DNA from: Isoetes taiwanensis
Taxonomy: Eukaryota > Streptophyta > Lycopodiopsida > Isoetales > Isoetaceae
DNA: 64,000 nucleotides
Direction of reading: 5' to 3'
Assembly (NCBI GenBank): GCA_021234155.1
Contig: JAJEKV010000059.1
Location: forward strand, 3,355,167-3,419,166
Under the pieces are notes generated by a model. The model made no database searches. It saw nothing but the letters and a program-made list of their open reading frames with translations, and was not told the origin of the DNA. The position numbers were made by a program, and so were the translations under genes. This document shows positions 1 through 12,314 of the stretch, piece after piece. The stretch's first letter is position 1, and each line of letters opens with the position of its first letter.

Positions 1-890
1 ATGCCAATCCATTAGGTTGAACTTGGAATCTTTCATATTCTTAGAGATTTAATGGGAAATAGAAGTCAAGTTGATTATATCTCAATAAGATTTATTCAAG
101 ACATTTAAGTTTTAGAATGTAATAATATCTCAATGGATTTTAAAAAAGAGGTTGAGTACCGGATAGAACCAGACACCAGTTTTCTTTGACTCTATTCCAA
201 CTTCACACAAATCCCCTTGACATTGGTGGTGGTTGCAATTCTAGATATTTGGGCAAGACCTTCATACTTGAAGTTAATACTATCTTAACTTTTGGAAAAT
301 CTGAGCTGACACCACTAAGTCTAACGTTCACGTAATTTTGAATTCGCACAAGATTGAGTAAAGAGAAATGTTTCGGGAGGCCTTGGCCGCCCCAAAAGTT
401 TCTTGTACAATATAATATACAAGGCCAGCCCAGAGTTTAATAGTTCAGTTAATTCATGCCTACCTCTTACTTTCAATAGATTAGATCTTGCTTGATTATC
501 AAATTACCTAGATTCATACAAGAAACAACGTTGTTCACATCCTTTATTCCATGAAAATGATATCATTATCATTTTTTTTTTTTTATTATAGTTCCTCTAG
601 TAGTTGTATAAAATTGCATATTTTTAATTTTTGTATTTTTTGTTTTTGGATTGGCATGTATAGACAATTTAAGTAGGACATTATTATTATTATTAGCGTT
701 ATCTTTATTTTCATCTATATTAGATCTTTGCAATTTTAGGCATTCATGCCCCTTCTATTGTTTGGGTCCCATGGCCAATCGGTTTCCGTGCACATTAAAC
801 ATTGCATCCATCCATCCATCTTCAATACCAAATTCACGTTCATAAAGCCAAAGTTGCTATAAAAACTATAAACAATATGTTCTTGATGTC
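1..890. other. Non-coding AT-rich flank
   Basis: I see no supportable gene here; open frames are short and lack recognisable motifs. The stretch contains a poly-T run near 570-585. It also holds an imperfect GC hairpin near 375-393 (GGGAGGCC, spacer TT, GGCCGCCC), preceded by AGAGAAATGTT and followed by TTTCTTGTA. The same flanking words surround a stronger hairpin at 62349-62372, so this may be a copy of one dispersed short element. Confidence 0.5.
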
Positions 891-899
891 TATGTAGTT

Positions 900-1060
900 A
901 CTGGGAACGCCGTTCCGAAAGCATTCCCGTTCCGGAAGGCGTTCCCTAGGGTTCCACATTCTCGGAATGCCAAGTTCCAGTTTCGGACGGTTTGTTACCG
1001 GGAACATCGTTCCGAACGCCGTTCCCATCTTTGTGAACCACGTTCCTGGTAAGTTTCCAA
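900..1060. repeat. Cluster of GGAAC/GTTCC palindromic words
   Basis: About ten copies of GTTCC or GGAAC occur here, several arranged as back-to-back palindromes such as GGGAACGCCGTTCC. Spacing is irregular, so this is not a simple microsatellite. Similar words recur at 1856-1940 and 41750-41865. Such clusters are often seen near the ends of DNA transposons, but no element boundary can be drawn here. Confidence 0.55.
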
Positions 1061-1855
1061 GAAAGAAGTAAGAAAATCAATGGTTTATAGTTCATTTTTT
1101 CTCCTTCTTTGCTTCTTTTTTTTGGTAGGAAGGAATGGTACAACTGGGAATGGCTCTTTGTTCAGTCTTTTTCATAAAAACACAAAGTGCTTTGCAATGG
1201 ACTACTCAGATGTTTTATGATTGTCTCTCTCGTGTTTGTTGTTTAATTTACGTTCCTCCTCTGTTGTATCTCTCGGTTTGCGATCTCATTTATAAATCTA
1301 ACCATTTTGCATTTTGATGATGGGAATTTTGATTTGTTTTCCTAGCTCAGTCAGAGGGAGCCATGTGTTCTTGAAGAATGACCTGGAGACTCTAGGTGGC
1401 AAAGGAGGAGTAAGTCTAAAGCATTAAGGGGCGTTAAAGAGTTGAGAAAACTTGTTGCAGAACTGTAGAATTTATTTTTTGATGGAGATTTTTAGTGCTG
1501 CATTGTAACGGATTAAATGGCACTATTGATTTTGAGAAACGTTATCTCTAAGGAAAGGGAAATATTCCAACAAGTATTTTTTTTAGTTTGTCAAAAGGCC
1601 TCAGTGCCTAATCTTAACTCCCCTATCTTGGTTATTTTAGACTTCTATTGTGCCAGAATTATAGACGTACTACTGTATTCTAAGTCTTGAATATAATGTT
1701 ATATAAAAAATTAAGCATCTACGGAGTGGTTTAATATGTTTCCATCTTCAAAGCGGTCTCTATGAATCATTTCTAAATTCTAAGTATTCCACAATGATCA
1801 TTATGCAAAGTGAATGCCAAAACTGTCTTTAGATTTTAAAAATTCGAATGTTGGC
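1061..1855. other. No gene seen
   Basis: AT-rich unique sequence with frequent stops in all frames. I found no domain, RNA gene or repeat structure that I can support. Confidence 0.4.
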
Positions 1856-1940
1856 CGTTCTCGTTCCTATTTGTTCTCGTTCCCGTTCCACATTTTAGGT
1901 CCACGTTCCCGTTCCCGTTCCCGTTCCCTTCCCCTTCCGG
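1856..1940 (+). repeat. CGTTCC hexamer microsatellite
   Basis: A run of CGTTCC-type hexamers, several perfect and in tandem near 1905-1930, decaying to CTTCC units on the right. The short open frame across it is a product of the repeat. Confidence 0.75.
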
Positions 1941-2019
1941 GTGACTATGCTATAAGTAGCTTATATTTCATATTTGTTGGGCGACTTTATACATGCAAAG
2001 AATTATTGCATCACAATAA

Positions 2020-2600
2020 GTAGGCAACTTGTAGTCTTAGTTTTCAACAATTAAGCTAGGTGGTGGTTATTGTTGTCTTTGATTAACACACTAAAGGTTT
2101 ATAAAAAATATGTGACGAAGAATAGGTCCAACGTTATTTGTTATTGGGCATTCGAGAAGAAGCAGCAAGAAAAGAGCATAGAAGGTTGTCCAAATGCCCA
2201 TCAGATATGTCAAAGCAAGGATCAGTATAAGGTGCAATAGTTTTGACAAACTCGCAATGTTTGTTGTCATCTCGTCTATACCACCATGGCATGAACATAT
2301 ACATGCAGTAGATGGAAAAACACATATTACTATTATCCATGGTTCTTGAACAAAATGAACAAGCTTCAGATCATGCCATTATTCATTCGGGGGGTTTTAA
2401 CAAACCATTCCTAGTTTTAATAAACTGGTAGAAATCACTATCATATACAAGGCTTGTATTAAAATCATCTCATAAACTATAACTAGTTTTAGCAAACCAT
2501 CATTCATTGGCAACTAGCATCAAAAACCATGTTGTAAGCCACTATTAGTTTCGACAAACTGCTATACCATGTGGTTTTCTTTTATCAAATGAATTGTCGT
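2020..2600. other. AT-rich spacer with degenerate short repeats
   Basis: No gene. Between about 2395 and 2570 a degenerate word resembling AGTTTTAACAAACC recurs several times at irregular spacing, for example near 2396, 2414, 2483 and 2549. It may be a remnant of a transposon arm belonging to the protein relic that starts at 2602. Confidence 0.35.
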
Positions 2601-2601
2601 A

Positions 2602-5058
2602 TTATAAACCACATCTTTCATGGTTTTCAGATGATCTGATATTGATTTTATATGGCAGTTCACTTTTGGGGGCCTTGTGCTTGATGTCCTCAAAGGGATC
2701 CCACTCAGGAAGATCAAACCACTTCGGCTTTGAGGCCTTACTTCCCACAAACCACTTGGGACCCAAGTGAGCATTCTTAGACGTGCTTGCACCTTGAGAA
2801 CCCTCCCATCTTGACTCTGGCAAGAACCCGTCTCTTAGCTCCCTCCCACATGGCTGTTCAGTTTCTAAGCATGTTACAACTTTCTCCCAGTACTTGATTA
2901 GGGAGTCCATTTGATTTTTCTTAAGAGTGGAGGTGTGCTTTCCATTTCGAACATCATCCCAGTGCGTTATGTAATCCTTGATGCCCTTCACCAGTTGGCT
3001 AGAGTCTTTGACTGTCTTGAAGGGAGGTAGTGGTTTTGGCTGCCCTTTAGGAATGAGAACTTCACCAAAGCACCCCTTTGCCACAACTCGATACCTTGTA
3101 CGGGCATCCACAACTTGTCACCTGGTCTCCACTTATATTGCATGATTGGTATTCCATCCCTAACCCAAAACTTGAATTGAAGTGGCTTTGTGTGTCTGTC
3201 AACCGGTCCTTGCCATCTAGCAAGTATCCTTCTACAAATGATTTCCAATCACGCAACCTCATCCATCAAGAAAGCCATTGGGTTGGGGTCAATGCAGCTC
3301 TCAAACACATCCATTAGTTAGGGAGAGTGGTCACGTTTTCTCTCTTGAGCTTGGTGGAGAAAGTTCAAAGAATCCATCAATATCATCATCGTATGCCCAA
3401 CCATCATGAATCCCACTTTCACAACTTTGAATACTCCCACTTTAACATCAAGTATGACATTGCCCCAAACATCCATCTATTCTTGTTTTCTTTCCAACGG
3501 TTGTCCAAGCTGAAACACATAGCTCCTCGGTGTGATTTCTCTAGTAAGGGAAATCATCCCAAGTCCTCCTTGATTCACTAGACACCTTGGATGTGAGCTT
3601 TTTTATCGCCTTTGGTAACAAAGCGGTTGATCATCCATCAAAGCCTCAAAATGGGTTTGAAGGGGAATACCTCCTCCCTTCTATCGATCCTTTCTCTAGT
3701 GTTCTCAAGCACTTGAAAATAGAGCTCACATGGAAGTTTGGATCATCTCTCCATAGATCAAGCACAAAATGACCATATGTTCGGTTCCATGACCATGTGT
3801 TAATACACCCGCCAGACTTACTTTCATCTGAAAAGCGTTTTGACAACGCTTGGGTAAAGGATCTAGCTTTGGCAAGAAAGTCTTGTGTTGGTCCATCTTA
3901 TCATGAATTATACACAAAAATTTGTCCGGCTGCATCTCAGAAAATGTTCTCCACTGCCAATACAAGCTGTCTACATGATATTTGGTCCCTTTGGTGATCA
4001 CCAAATTGCTCCCCTAATTGCCATTCTTTCTTTCTCTATTGCAGTTGATGCAAGTGTATCCTTGAGTTGAATGCAAGTGTTGCACTTTGAGAATGGCATG
4101 TGTTGTAGGACACTCACGTCCGAGAAGTGAGTGCTCCATAACTTGCTGAAATGTGATTGAGAAAGAGGCCTACCTCCAGTAGTTTCTAGGATGGAGTTGA
4201 CCTCCTTAAGGCACTCCTTTTGGATATAGTGTTGTGGCAACACTCTTTGCACCACTCGCACACCGTGCTCGTTCACCTTCGACTTGTGGGGCATAGATTG
4301 AGACATGTATCTCACAAAGCTCTCGAAGACTGCAATGGCCTTTAGAGTATTTGCTCTAGGTTTCAAAGTGAGTGCATTACCATGTTGGAACAAAGTGTGC
4401 CCTTTTCTAACCTGCTCCAAAAGTATCACGTAAAAGCGAAGACTTGCTCACCCCAAGAATCCATCTCAATGCTCTCATACATACCTTCATTCCCCTCAAT
4501 TGATATAGCAGCCGTCCCTTTGTTTTTTCATCATTTTGGAATTCCTACACAAGGAGTAAATGAAATTAATCCTATCTTTTTTGAAGTTTTGTCCAATGTA
4601 TTGGGACCTTATCCGCACGAGGTCATCCACATTGTAATGCCTTTGTGCAATCTAGGTTGCAACACTCTTGTCCCCTAATTGCCTCGGGTTTTCTTTGGTT
4701 GGTGCCATACTTTCCATCCTTTCTAAATATTTGTCACTTCTAGGCCTCTTGGGCACCTTTTGGTGCCTTTTATGAAAGACATAGCGTCTCTTCCTTGTGA
4801 TCAAAGGATGCTCATCGACCACCAAATCTTCCACATGGCCTTGGGTGGGCCTTGGGGTGTGTAGTTGATAGGGCATTCTAGAGTATCACCATTCTTGTGT
4901 GTAATAAATCTAATTGGCCATCTCAATCGAGCTTGGGACTCCAAAGAGCCCGAGCACACAATGCAATCACTAGAGCTTCCACGGGACATGATAGTATCAA
5001 CTTCGATAAGAAGCTTCACAATGCCAACTCCAAGATGTTCATCTCGACCTCTCATCAT
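2602..5058 (-). pseudogene. Decayed transposon protein with HDKMDQ-KT-LP and LDN-KENKN motifs
   Basis: Read on the minus strand from about 5058 down to 2602, short frames in different phases line up as one protein. The middle part has a Cys pair (FSKCNTC, near 4090), then HDKMDQHKTFLP (about 3875-3910), then an LAGVLTHGHG stretch (about 3800). Further on is LDN followed by KENKN (about 3490-3515), and a basic or aromatic C-terminal domain at 3248-2602. I associate the combination of an acidic MDQ-KT-LP motif, a histidine-rich segment and LDN-KENKN with an uncharacterised transposon-encoded protein family found in plants and animals; the two Asp positions could be part of a DDE-type nuclease. 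At least four frame changes are needed, so it is dead. The family link is from memory of motifs, not a search. Confidence 0.55.
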
Positions 5059-5239
5059 TCACACTATCAAATGGATCAACTGCAGGTTATTATGCCCTCT
5101 GCAAATACCGTGCAGTTTGCAAGGGTGCAACAAAAGGCAACCCATCCTCCTCCATTGGAGCCTAGGGCAATGGCCTCCTTTGGACTTCCTGGCTCCATTT
5201 TACTCATCTCACATGCTCCTGAATGAAAAAGCTCACATT

Positions 5240-5480
5240 AAAACCATATAGCCCCAAACACCACAAATATGACCATATGAACCATATAAAACCATACAAA
5301 CATATTAAATATAACCATATTAAATCATACAACCATATTAACTAAAATCATATAACCATATTAAAGCATACAACCACACTCATTCTAAACCATATGTGAA
5401 CATTGTAACCATATATACCATTGATACTATTCAACCATTGAAACCTTATTAAATACATAAGATAACATATATAAACATAT
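5240..5480. repeat. AT-rich ACCATAT low-complexity repeat
   Basis: Degenerate repetition of ACCATAT, AACCATA and ATATTAA words, about every 10-20 bp, marks the boundary between the pseudogene on the left and GC-rich sequence on the right. It has no coding potential. Confidence 0.7.
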
Positions 5481-5489
5481 AACCAACCC

Positions 5490-6460
5490 TTTCATATCTT
5501 GGCATGGCCGCGGGCCTCTTGAGGCTGAAAACCGTGGCCACGTCAACTAATCCGCGACCGCCGCGTCATGGAGGGCATGGCCCACGCGATGAAGTATATT
5601 ATTGCACTTTTTACGAGGGTTCGAGGTGCAGCCCAGTGCTTGCACCCTCTTCCTCTCCCCCCGACCATTCTTCCTCCCCTGTTTTCTCTGATCACTCTTC
5701 GAGCTCCCTGTTTCCTTAGGCGCCCGCTTTACCGATCAGGCGATCGATCGAACCGAGCGATTCCAGCGCCATCTTATGACAGCAGCTTGGTCGACTGATC
5801 AGGACGCTTCAAGCCAAAGTTCTCGTTGGGTTCATTGTTCGAGCGGGCGTTTATCTTCCGAGAAGAAAGTGAGGCCCTTTTAGTCTTTGCTTTTTAGTTT
5901 TCTGTAAGTCTTTTAGTGCATTTTTTCTTATATTCTGTTGTTAGAGGCTCTTATTAATCCCTGATACAATTTACAGCCCGACAAATCCTTATTCACGCTT
6001 TGTCAGCGACTATACCCACATGGAATGAAGTCGGAAGCCTCCTCCTCATCCAGCAAATCTTCCAGGTATGTTTTTGTAATATCATACCCTTTTTTAATCT
6101 CATTTTTCTGTACTGTTCTCCACTTTTCTCTGTATTGTTCTCCACTTTTCTCTGTTTTCTCATTAATCTTAATAATCTTTGTATTGTTTTCTGTTTTTTG
6201 TTATCTTTTTCTTGCTTGTGGTTGAATTGAATACATTGTACATGGACAAGTGAGAATAGTGGTTATAGTAGCAAGCAACCGAGAGAGAAATCATCAGAGA
6301 CTGGTGTTAGGAAGTAAGATATTGCGAGCATTATTTGAGAAAATAACTAGGAATGTCTTTCTCCAGCAAAATTCGGAATAGGAATTGCTTCCGGAATCTC
6401 CATTTCTAACTCACGGCAAATCCCGCTGCGGGGAGACATGCGAGAAGGGGTGGCGAGTTG
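5490..6460. other. GC-rich then T-rich stretch without a clear gene
   Basis: 5490-5870 is GC-rich and pyrimidine-rich (TTCCTCC, CCCCTG). 5880-6230 is very T-rich, including repeated TCTCCACTTTTCTCTGT words near 6117-6155. The pattern could be a 5' leader and first intron of the gene region that follows, but I cannot identify an exon. Confidence 0.3.
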
Positions 6461-6469
6461 AGAATACTT

Positions 6470-7960
6470 CAGCTTGCCAGCGAGTCAAGGAAATGCGAGG
6501 CCTTCTTTCGATTTATTGAGTGAGAACTTCTCGACTTCGTTGGCCGAGAGAGGGAGTGTACACTGCGAATTTGTTGGCAGGTTGAGGATTCTCGACTTCT
6601 TGATCCGATTGCCTGGCTACCCAATGTCTTCATTCTTTAGAACCCTGGCTATGACCTTCTCCACTTCGTGAGTCGAGAATGTGATACCCCGCCAATGGCT
6701 CTTTGTGCGATCGTGAGGTGCCTCCACCCGACCCGAGCCACTCTCCCCGAACCATGCTCATCGAATATTGCGAAGAGGCTGGCTCGGAGTGGAGGCCTTG
6801 GCGACTAACCAGCTGAGTGGCGGCTCTTATACTTCGTGAGTCGAGAATGTATGTCTGCCAATGGCTCTTTTGTGCGGTCGCAGGTGCCTCCATGTATCGA
6901 GCCACTCTCCTTGAACCATGCTCATCGAATATTGCGAAGAGGACCGGCTCGGACCGGGTGGAGGCCTCGGCGACTAACCATCGAGGGCGGGGCAGCCGAC
7001 TTCGCGTGAGTCGAAATACCATGAGCTCTAGTGCACCGAGCTGGCAGGCAGTCTCAACCACTCTCCTTCTATCTTCCCGGACATTGCGAAGGGAAGTGGT
7101 TTTGTCTGCCGAGGCCAACTCTTGCAACCCAATTTCCTATTGTGGTGCGGTGGCCTCTACCCAATCAAAGACCGTCTCCTTCAACCATCTTCGCCGCCGA
7201 ATATTGCGAAGGGGATGGGCTCTGATTGGGTGGAGGTGCCGGCGACACAACCACGAAGTTCTTGGCTGCTTTCTCGACTCGTGAGTCGAGAAAACGCAGG
7301 CTCTAGTGCACTCTAGAGCTGGCCTGCAGACAGTCTTAAACACTCTCCTTCTATCTTCCTCGGACATTGCGAAGGGAAGTGTTTTCTTGTCTGCAGGCCA
7401 ACTCTTAGCAACCCAATTCTCGTATTGTGGTCGTATGCATGCATTCCACGAGCTTCTTTGTATGCATTCTCGGCTCGCATGAGTGGAATGCCTTTACTAA
7501 CTTAGGCACTCCATGTGTACTAACGGGAGTTCTGGATGGCAAGGCATTCTCGACTTGCGAGTGAAATGTAAACGAGAAGCCAAGCATTCGACTTCGCAAG
7601 TCGAGAATCCCTTAACCGACCAATTCTCACGTATGCGGTAGCGGTGGCCTCGACCCGGTCGAGTCACTCTCCTTGAACCATCTTCGTCGAATAGTGCGAA
7701 GGGGAGGGGCTGGGGCCCGGGGTGGGAGGCCTCTACAACTAACCCGCGGGGAAACATAGAGAGGAAGCCAAGGCTTGCATTCTCTACAAATCTTGCACTT
7801 TCTATTCTCTGTTTTTAGTCCCAAGTGCCTCTAGCACATGCGAGCCACTCTCCTTGAACCATCTTCCTCGAATATTGCGAAGAGGAGTGGTTCGGACAGT
7901 GGAGGCCCCTCCGACTAACTACAAGAGGATGCATTTGAACCCGCATCTCACGGGCCTTAG
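6470..7960. repeat. Complex satellite: hairpin unit plus TCGACTCGCGAGTCGA-type palindromes
   Basis: Two repeat words alternate. One is a roughly 65-bp unit beginning CCACTCTCCTT, passing through CGAATATTGCGAAG, and ending in AGGAGTGG or AAGTGG followed by GTGGAGGCC and CGACTAACC. Copies start near 6737, 6899, 7058, 7174, 7329, 7664 and 7849. Its ends can pair with each other, so each unit could fold. The second word is a degenerate form of the palindrome TCGACTCGCGAGTCGA, for example near 6656, 6834, 7274 and 7590. The open frames on both strands here are by-products of the repeats. Confidence 0.75.
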
Positions 7961-8720
7961 TCCTAGCCGATCTATGTACAACATGCCAAGTAAAGCAGTC
8001 CATGGAAAAACACACCTAAAACGGGAATTCTTTACCCCGATCAATGTTTCCTTGCCGAGCATCTCTCAACCTAGAGAGTAAATCATCTCGGCTGAGAAAT
8101 CTTTGGACAAGGAAACACTTGAATCCGTCGAGCTTATCGCCAGTTCCATTATTTAAACACATACGGCATGTTCTACAAGCGAAATAACATAGGCATCTAC
8201 GAAACTCACCTCTTCGCGGTAATTCCTTGGGCCATCGTATCCGCGGATCCCGCGGCCTCACCCGAGTCTTTGCTTCTTTCTGGCCGGTCTCTTCAAGAGT
8301 GTATTCAGCATCTATTACTTCGTATCGCTGCGATTCTGCGCGTATCCCCTTTCCATGGCGCCCTTGATGTAGAGTTCGGTTATGCAGTAGCTCCTCTCCG
8401 CTTCCTACCTTAGCCGTGCTCATCGATCAAATCAGCGCTTGCAATAGGGGCTACGGTCGGGGAAAAAACACACATATGCAAGGCGTTAGCGGCTTACTAC
8501 TGGCGTCGCGGCGCCATTCGGAAGTCGCTAACGGTCGATGATCCCCTCCGACCTCGAGTTCCCCAATGCCTTGGGGAAGATAAACTACGCTCCACTCACT
8601 TAGTCCCTTGATGTGATTCAATTTGAAATAGTGTTTAGGCGGGGCTAAAGCCGACCGTCTTTGCACCTTTAGCCCGCTTTTTTCATAAATGATTGCATGT
8701 CCTTAACTTCAAATTAAAGA
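7961..8720. other. Spacer, no clear gene
   Basis: GC-balanced sequence between the satellite and the first exon-like stretch. No motif is recognisable on either strand. It could contain promoter or upstream exons of the gene region that follows. Confidence 0.3.
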
Positions 8721-8844
8721 ACACGATTTCGATCTTTTTTACATGCAGTCCTAAAACTCACAACGCGGAGGAAACTTAATTTCTGAGAGTCGTCAGAAGA
8801 GGATGAGAGGGCATATAGAAATGACTCGCCCAAGAAGCTGGCCG

Positions 8845-11800
8845 AGGAGGGGATGCTTACGCCCCGGCGGCAAGAAGAAGAAGACAAACACCCCGGTGAG
8901 CTCACGAGGTTTTTCTTTTTGTCGAATACCTTAACCGATCCATCCTTTCTTCTTGCAAAAGCATTCACCTCGGACTCGGTGATCAGCGGCGAACTCCATT
9001 CTTCGTCATCGAGGGACCTGGAGACGAGCTTCTTGAAACAAATGGCCAGATTCTTGGTGGTATGTCGAGGTATCGACAAGTGGGAAGGAGAAAGATCTGT
9101 TTCTACACCAAAGGGACAAGAAGAGCTCCGGAGACAAGTACAAGAAAATCGGTGTTGTGCTCTCCGTCTCTGGTGGATTCGAAGCATTTAACACTACATG
9201 TCGAGGACTGCGGAAGAGTAAGTTCTATCGCACCAAAAAATTAGTGGTTTCAAATTATTCTCACTCTTCCATGAGCAAGGCTAAAGGGCATCAAAAAGGC
9301 CGGCGCCTTTAAATTGTCAGAACCTTGGGTGGAAGGATCTGGAAGGGATGAAGGAGGCCGGAACCCTAACATCCAGGGAGCTTGGTATGGAGATTTCCAG
9401 AGTCAGGGAAAAACTGTTCAATACGGGGAGCTTCACTTCTACTGTGCTGAAGACTCTACAACACTCTGCAGTGGGGAATGTTGTGGTTCATACACAAAAA
9501 AGTCCACCAAAAAACAAAGATGGGGATGATGACACCACACGGGAGGAGTCAGATGACGAAGGAGACGAAGATATGGTCGACTCCCCAAACCTCGATCCAG
9601 ATGATCAGATCAGGATTTCTCAGAGAGGGGCACGTAAAATGGGCGCCTAGCTTCGGTATTATCCGTTGGGAATATCACACAAGCCTTTGGACATTAGGCG
9701 GTGAAGGTTTGCGGGGGAGATGTCTTGTTCAACCACGTGGAATTTAATCCGGCACACATCTTTGGAGATTCGAACCCGATGGTGCGACATCCCTGTTGCG
9801 AGATCCAATGCCTGCGGATGTCATACCTTTTTAGCGGAATCGACAGTGAGTTGTTGTTTGGAAGTCCGAGGAAGATCACGAAGGGAAAAAGACGTCCGGT
9901 TACGGGTTGTAGACGGTCGAGATCCGGTTTTAGGGCGGCTCAAGTATTGCGAGACGGAGAAGGAGGTGCCGCAAAAGGATCAAGGATAGATATGCCAAGC
10001 GAGAGTGCAGAGTTCTTTCGGCGGAGACGTGAGAACCGGCGCCCATCATTAGCCACTGCCCGAACACAATAGCAGCGAGTGCCAGCTCACGTAAGGTAAA
10101 TAACTCTCGAATCTTTCCATTTTCACTTCGCGAGTCGAGAAAGCCCCTACCATCCTAACATTTGCCGATTATCATGGGGTTTCGACTCGCGAGGAAAGTT
10201 TTCGAGTAACACGAAAAATCAAAGGATGTGGAGCTTTTCGACTCGCGAGTCGAAAACCCTTAGTGGCGAAAAGAAAATTAGACATTGAATGGGACTTTCT
10301 CGACTCGCGAGTCGAGAAAGCCCTGCCATCCTAACATTTGCCGATTATCACTGGGGTTTCTCGACTCGCGAGTGAAGAAAAGCCAGGTATCTGAAAAATC
10401 AAAGGATGCGAGCTTTCTCGACTTCGAAGTCGAGAAAACCCGAAAGAAGTAAAAGAAAATTAGACATTCAAGGGACTTTCTCGACTTGCGAAGTGAGAAA
10501 ACCGGGCTACTATTTCTTGTTTATTCACGGGTGTTTGTAGATACTTTCATGCTCGACATTGGTACATTGTCCAATGCAGCCCTTATCCCGACCGGATCAT
10601 ACACGCTAGGCAACAGTGGAAAGCATTGGGTTGTCCTCAGCGTCCTAAAGGAAACAGGGCTCCCTCGGATAAGTGGAAGACCTTTGAGAAACTATGCAGA
10701 TATGTTCTGCTGGAGGGACAGGAAGATGACGAGGGAGAGGAAGAAGAGGAGAAGAAGAAGAGAACACCAAGGAAAGGCAGGGAGTCTCTCGGACCAATAT
10801 GACCTCATTCTTAGCTTAAGCGAGGCGGCCCGGGAGAAATGGGCGACATATGGGCTCAATGGACAAGAGGCAAGGCTGAAGGACAGCAATGGAGAATTTC
10901 CAAGCAGGCCCGACCCCAAGTTGTTTGACAAGCGGTTCATGAAGAGGATCACAGGGCCTCTGACGCGGACAAAACGCTTGACCTACAAGGCAAAATCTTG
11001 GAGGGAACAATCTGGCGAGGAAGACCGGGGAGTTCTAAATTGCGGGCGCTAAAGGATTATGCCCACAGTCCTAAAAGCGGCGGCGTGCGTTAGAAGAAGG
11101 CATCACGGAGTTACGCAGCGTTGCATCTAATGAATACCATGATTTTGATTATTACAAGGAAAAGGCTGCCCTTGATGAGGAAGACATGAAGGAATTGAAC
11201 CGTCTATGTCAACCCTACATCAACACCAAGCTGAAGCGTAGCGTCAAAACCCTTCCTTTTCCACGAGCGTGCTATGGCAATTCGAAAAGGAAGCTTGGAT
11301 TCGGGGGTGGTCCCATTTAAAGGCGACGATAGCTCCCCCATTTACGGTTACTTTGGGACACAAGGGATTTGGTGGTGCAGGCGGCACTGGACCGTGGCAC
11401 TATTTGCCATCAATATGATCGAAGACCCCACCCTTTTTTATGACAAAGCTGACATAGAGCGGTGGTACAAGGCGTGTGCGGACATGACCGACCTGGATAC
11501 TTTTGGTTTCCTTGTCTTTTGCATCTTGGGGCAATCAAACAAGCTGCTTTGTCTCCCAATGGGCAGTGATATTAACTTCACCAACAAGATCATGCACTCC
11601 ATATACGAACTTGATCATGAGTGCGGACTTGGCTTGCCGAAGGCACCAAGCTTTGCCAACATAGTTTTGGTTTTGATTTCAAGATCGTGATCGACCTGGA
11701 TAAGTGGTGGTCTAGCGAGCATCATTATCTCGACAAGTTCATGATCTCTCAAGAGCGAGATGGAACCACGGAAGGGGGCAGGTTTATGGAGGATGTTCCA

Positions 11801-12175
11801 TCGATGGACAAGGTCAGCAAGGATGGTGCGACCGGGTCCTATACATAGAATTCCTATCGGCCAAGAGTTATCAAGTACTTCATAACCAGCTTGGTCGAGG
11901 AAGATCAAATTGTATGCAGTGGTACATGAATGGCCTGTTCTCTCGGGGGGCTATCTTTGTTTGGAATGAAACCTATATCCGTGGTTGGAAATAAGGACAT
12001 GGTTGAAACCATTCAGGTCATACACGGATACGCTTCATGAGCATTTCAAGGGGAGGAAGACAAATGGAAGCAAAGAAAGGCGACGAGGACGAGGGAGACA
12101 AACCCGACGGAGGCGAGGATGTCGAAGGTTTGGACCGTAATGCCGCGAAAACATTATTGAAAACCTGAGATTGAG
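8845..12175 (+). pseudogene. Fragments of an unknown multi-exon gene upstream of the FCP1-like domain
   Basis: Coding-like stretches on plus are at 8853-9191 (starts LTPRRQEEED), 9348-9650 (acidic middle part, DDTTREESDDEGDEDM), 10486-11052 (basic run RERKKRRRRRE, then RPDPKLFDKRFMKR) and 11274-11690 (contains HWTVALFAINM). They share orientation and composition with the FCP1-like exon at 12315, and a good donor (GAG|GTGAGT) closes the last stretch at 12175. I do not recognise the protein. HWTVALF faintly resembles the His motif of Ulp1-type proteases, but I see no matching Cys motif. Frames break repeatedly, which may be decay, unrecognised introns or sequence error. Its place between palindrome arrays suggests transposon cargo. 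Confidence 0.4.
10120..10505. repeat. Cluster of TCGACTCGCGAGTCGA palindromes (possible intron)
   Basis: Seven copies of the palindrome, perfect or nearly so, in under 400 bp. The best is a perfect 26-bp palindrome at 10295-10320, centred on TCG|CGA. Copies sit in larger direct repeats: the word CCTAACATTTGCCGATTATCA follows the copies near 10130 and 10320, and AAAATCAAAGGATG follows those near 10190 and 10370. Coding-like sequence resumes right after it, so the cluster may lie in an intron. Confidence 0.75.
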
Positions 12176-12314
12176 GTGAGTTTACTTTTGCTCTATCGGT
12201 GTTTCTCGACTCGCGAGTCGAGAAAACTCGTTTCCTTTCAATACCTTTTCTTGTCATTCTCGACTCGCGAGTCGAGAAAACTCGTTTCCTTTCTGACAGA
12301 TGTCATCATTTCAG
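12176..12314 (+). other. Intron containing two perfect palindromes
   Basis: A 139-bp GT-AG intron (donor GTGAGT at 12176, acceptor TTTCAG ending at 12314) separates coding-like stretches. It holds two copies of the palindrome (12202-12225 and 12257-12278), each followed by AAAACTCGTTTCCTTTC, so the intron grew by duplication. Placement in an intron rather than an exon suggests that coding constraint once existed. Confidence 0.65.

Noticed and set aside
6630-7370. 165-, 155- and 76-residue open frames on both strands
   Set aside because: They cover the 6.5-7.96-kb satellite and repeat the same peptide words, so they are repeat by-products.
8714-9187. 157-residue minus-strand open frame rich in Ser
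   Set aside because: The plus strand here has acidic and Lys-rich coding-like text consistent with the following exons; the Ser-rich frame is its shadow.
11274-11690. HWTVALFAINM as a Ulp1 His motif
   Set aside because: No matching Asp or DCG/SCG Cys motif follows in any frame, so a protease call is not supported.
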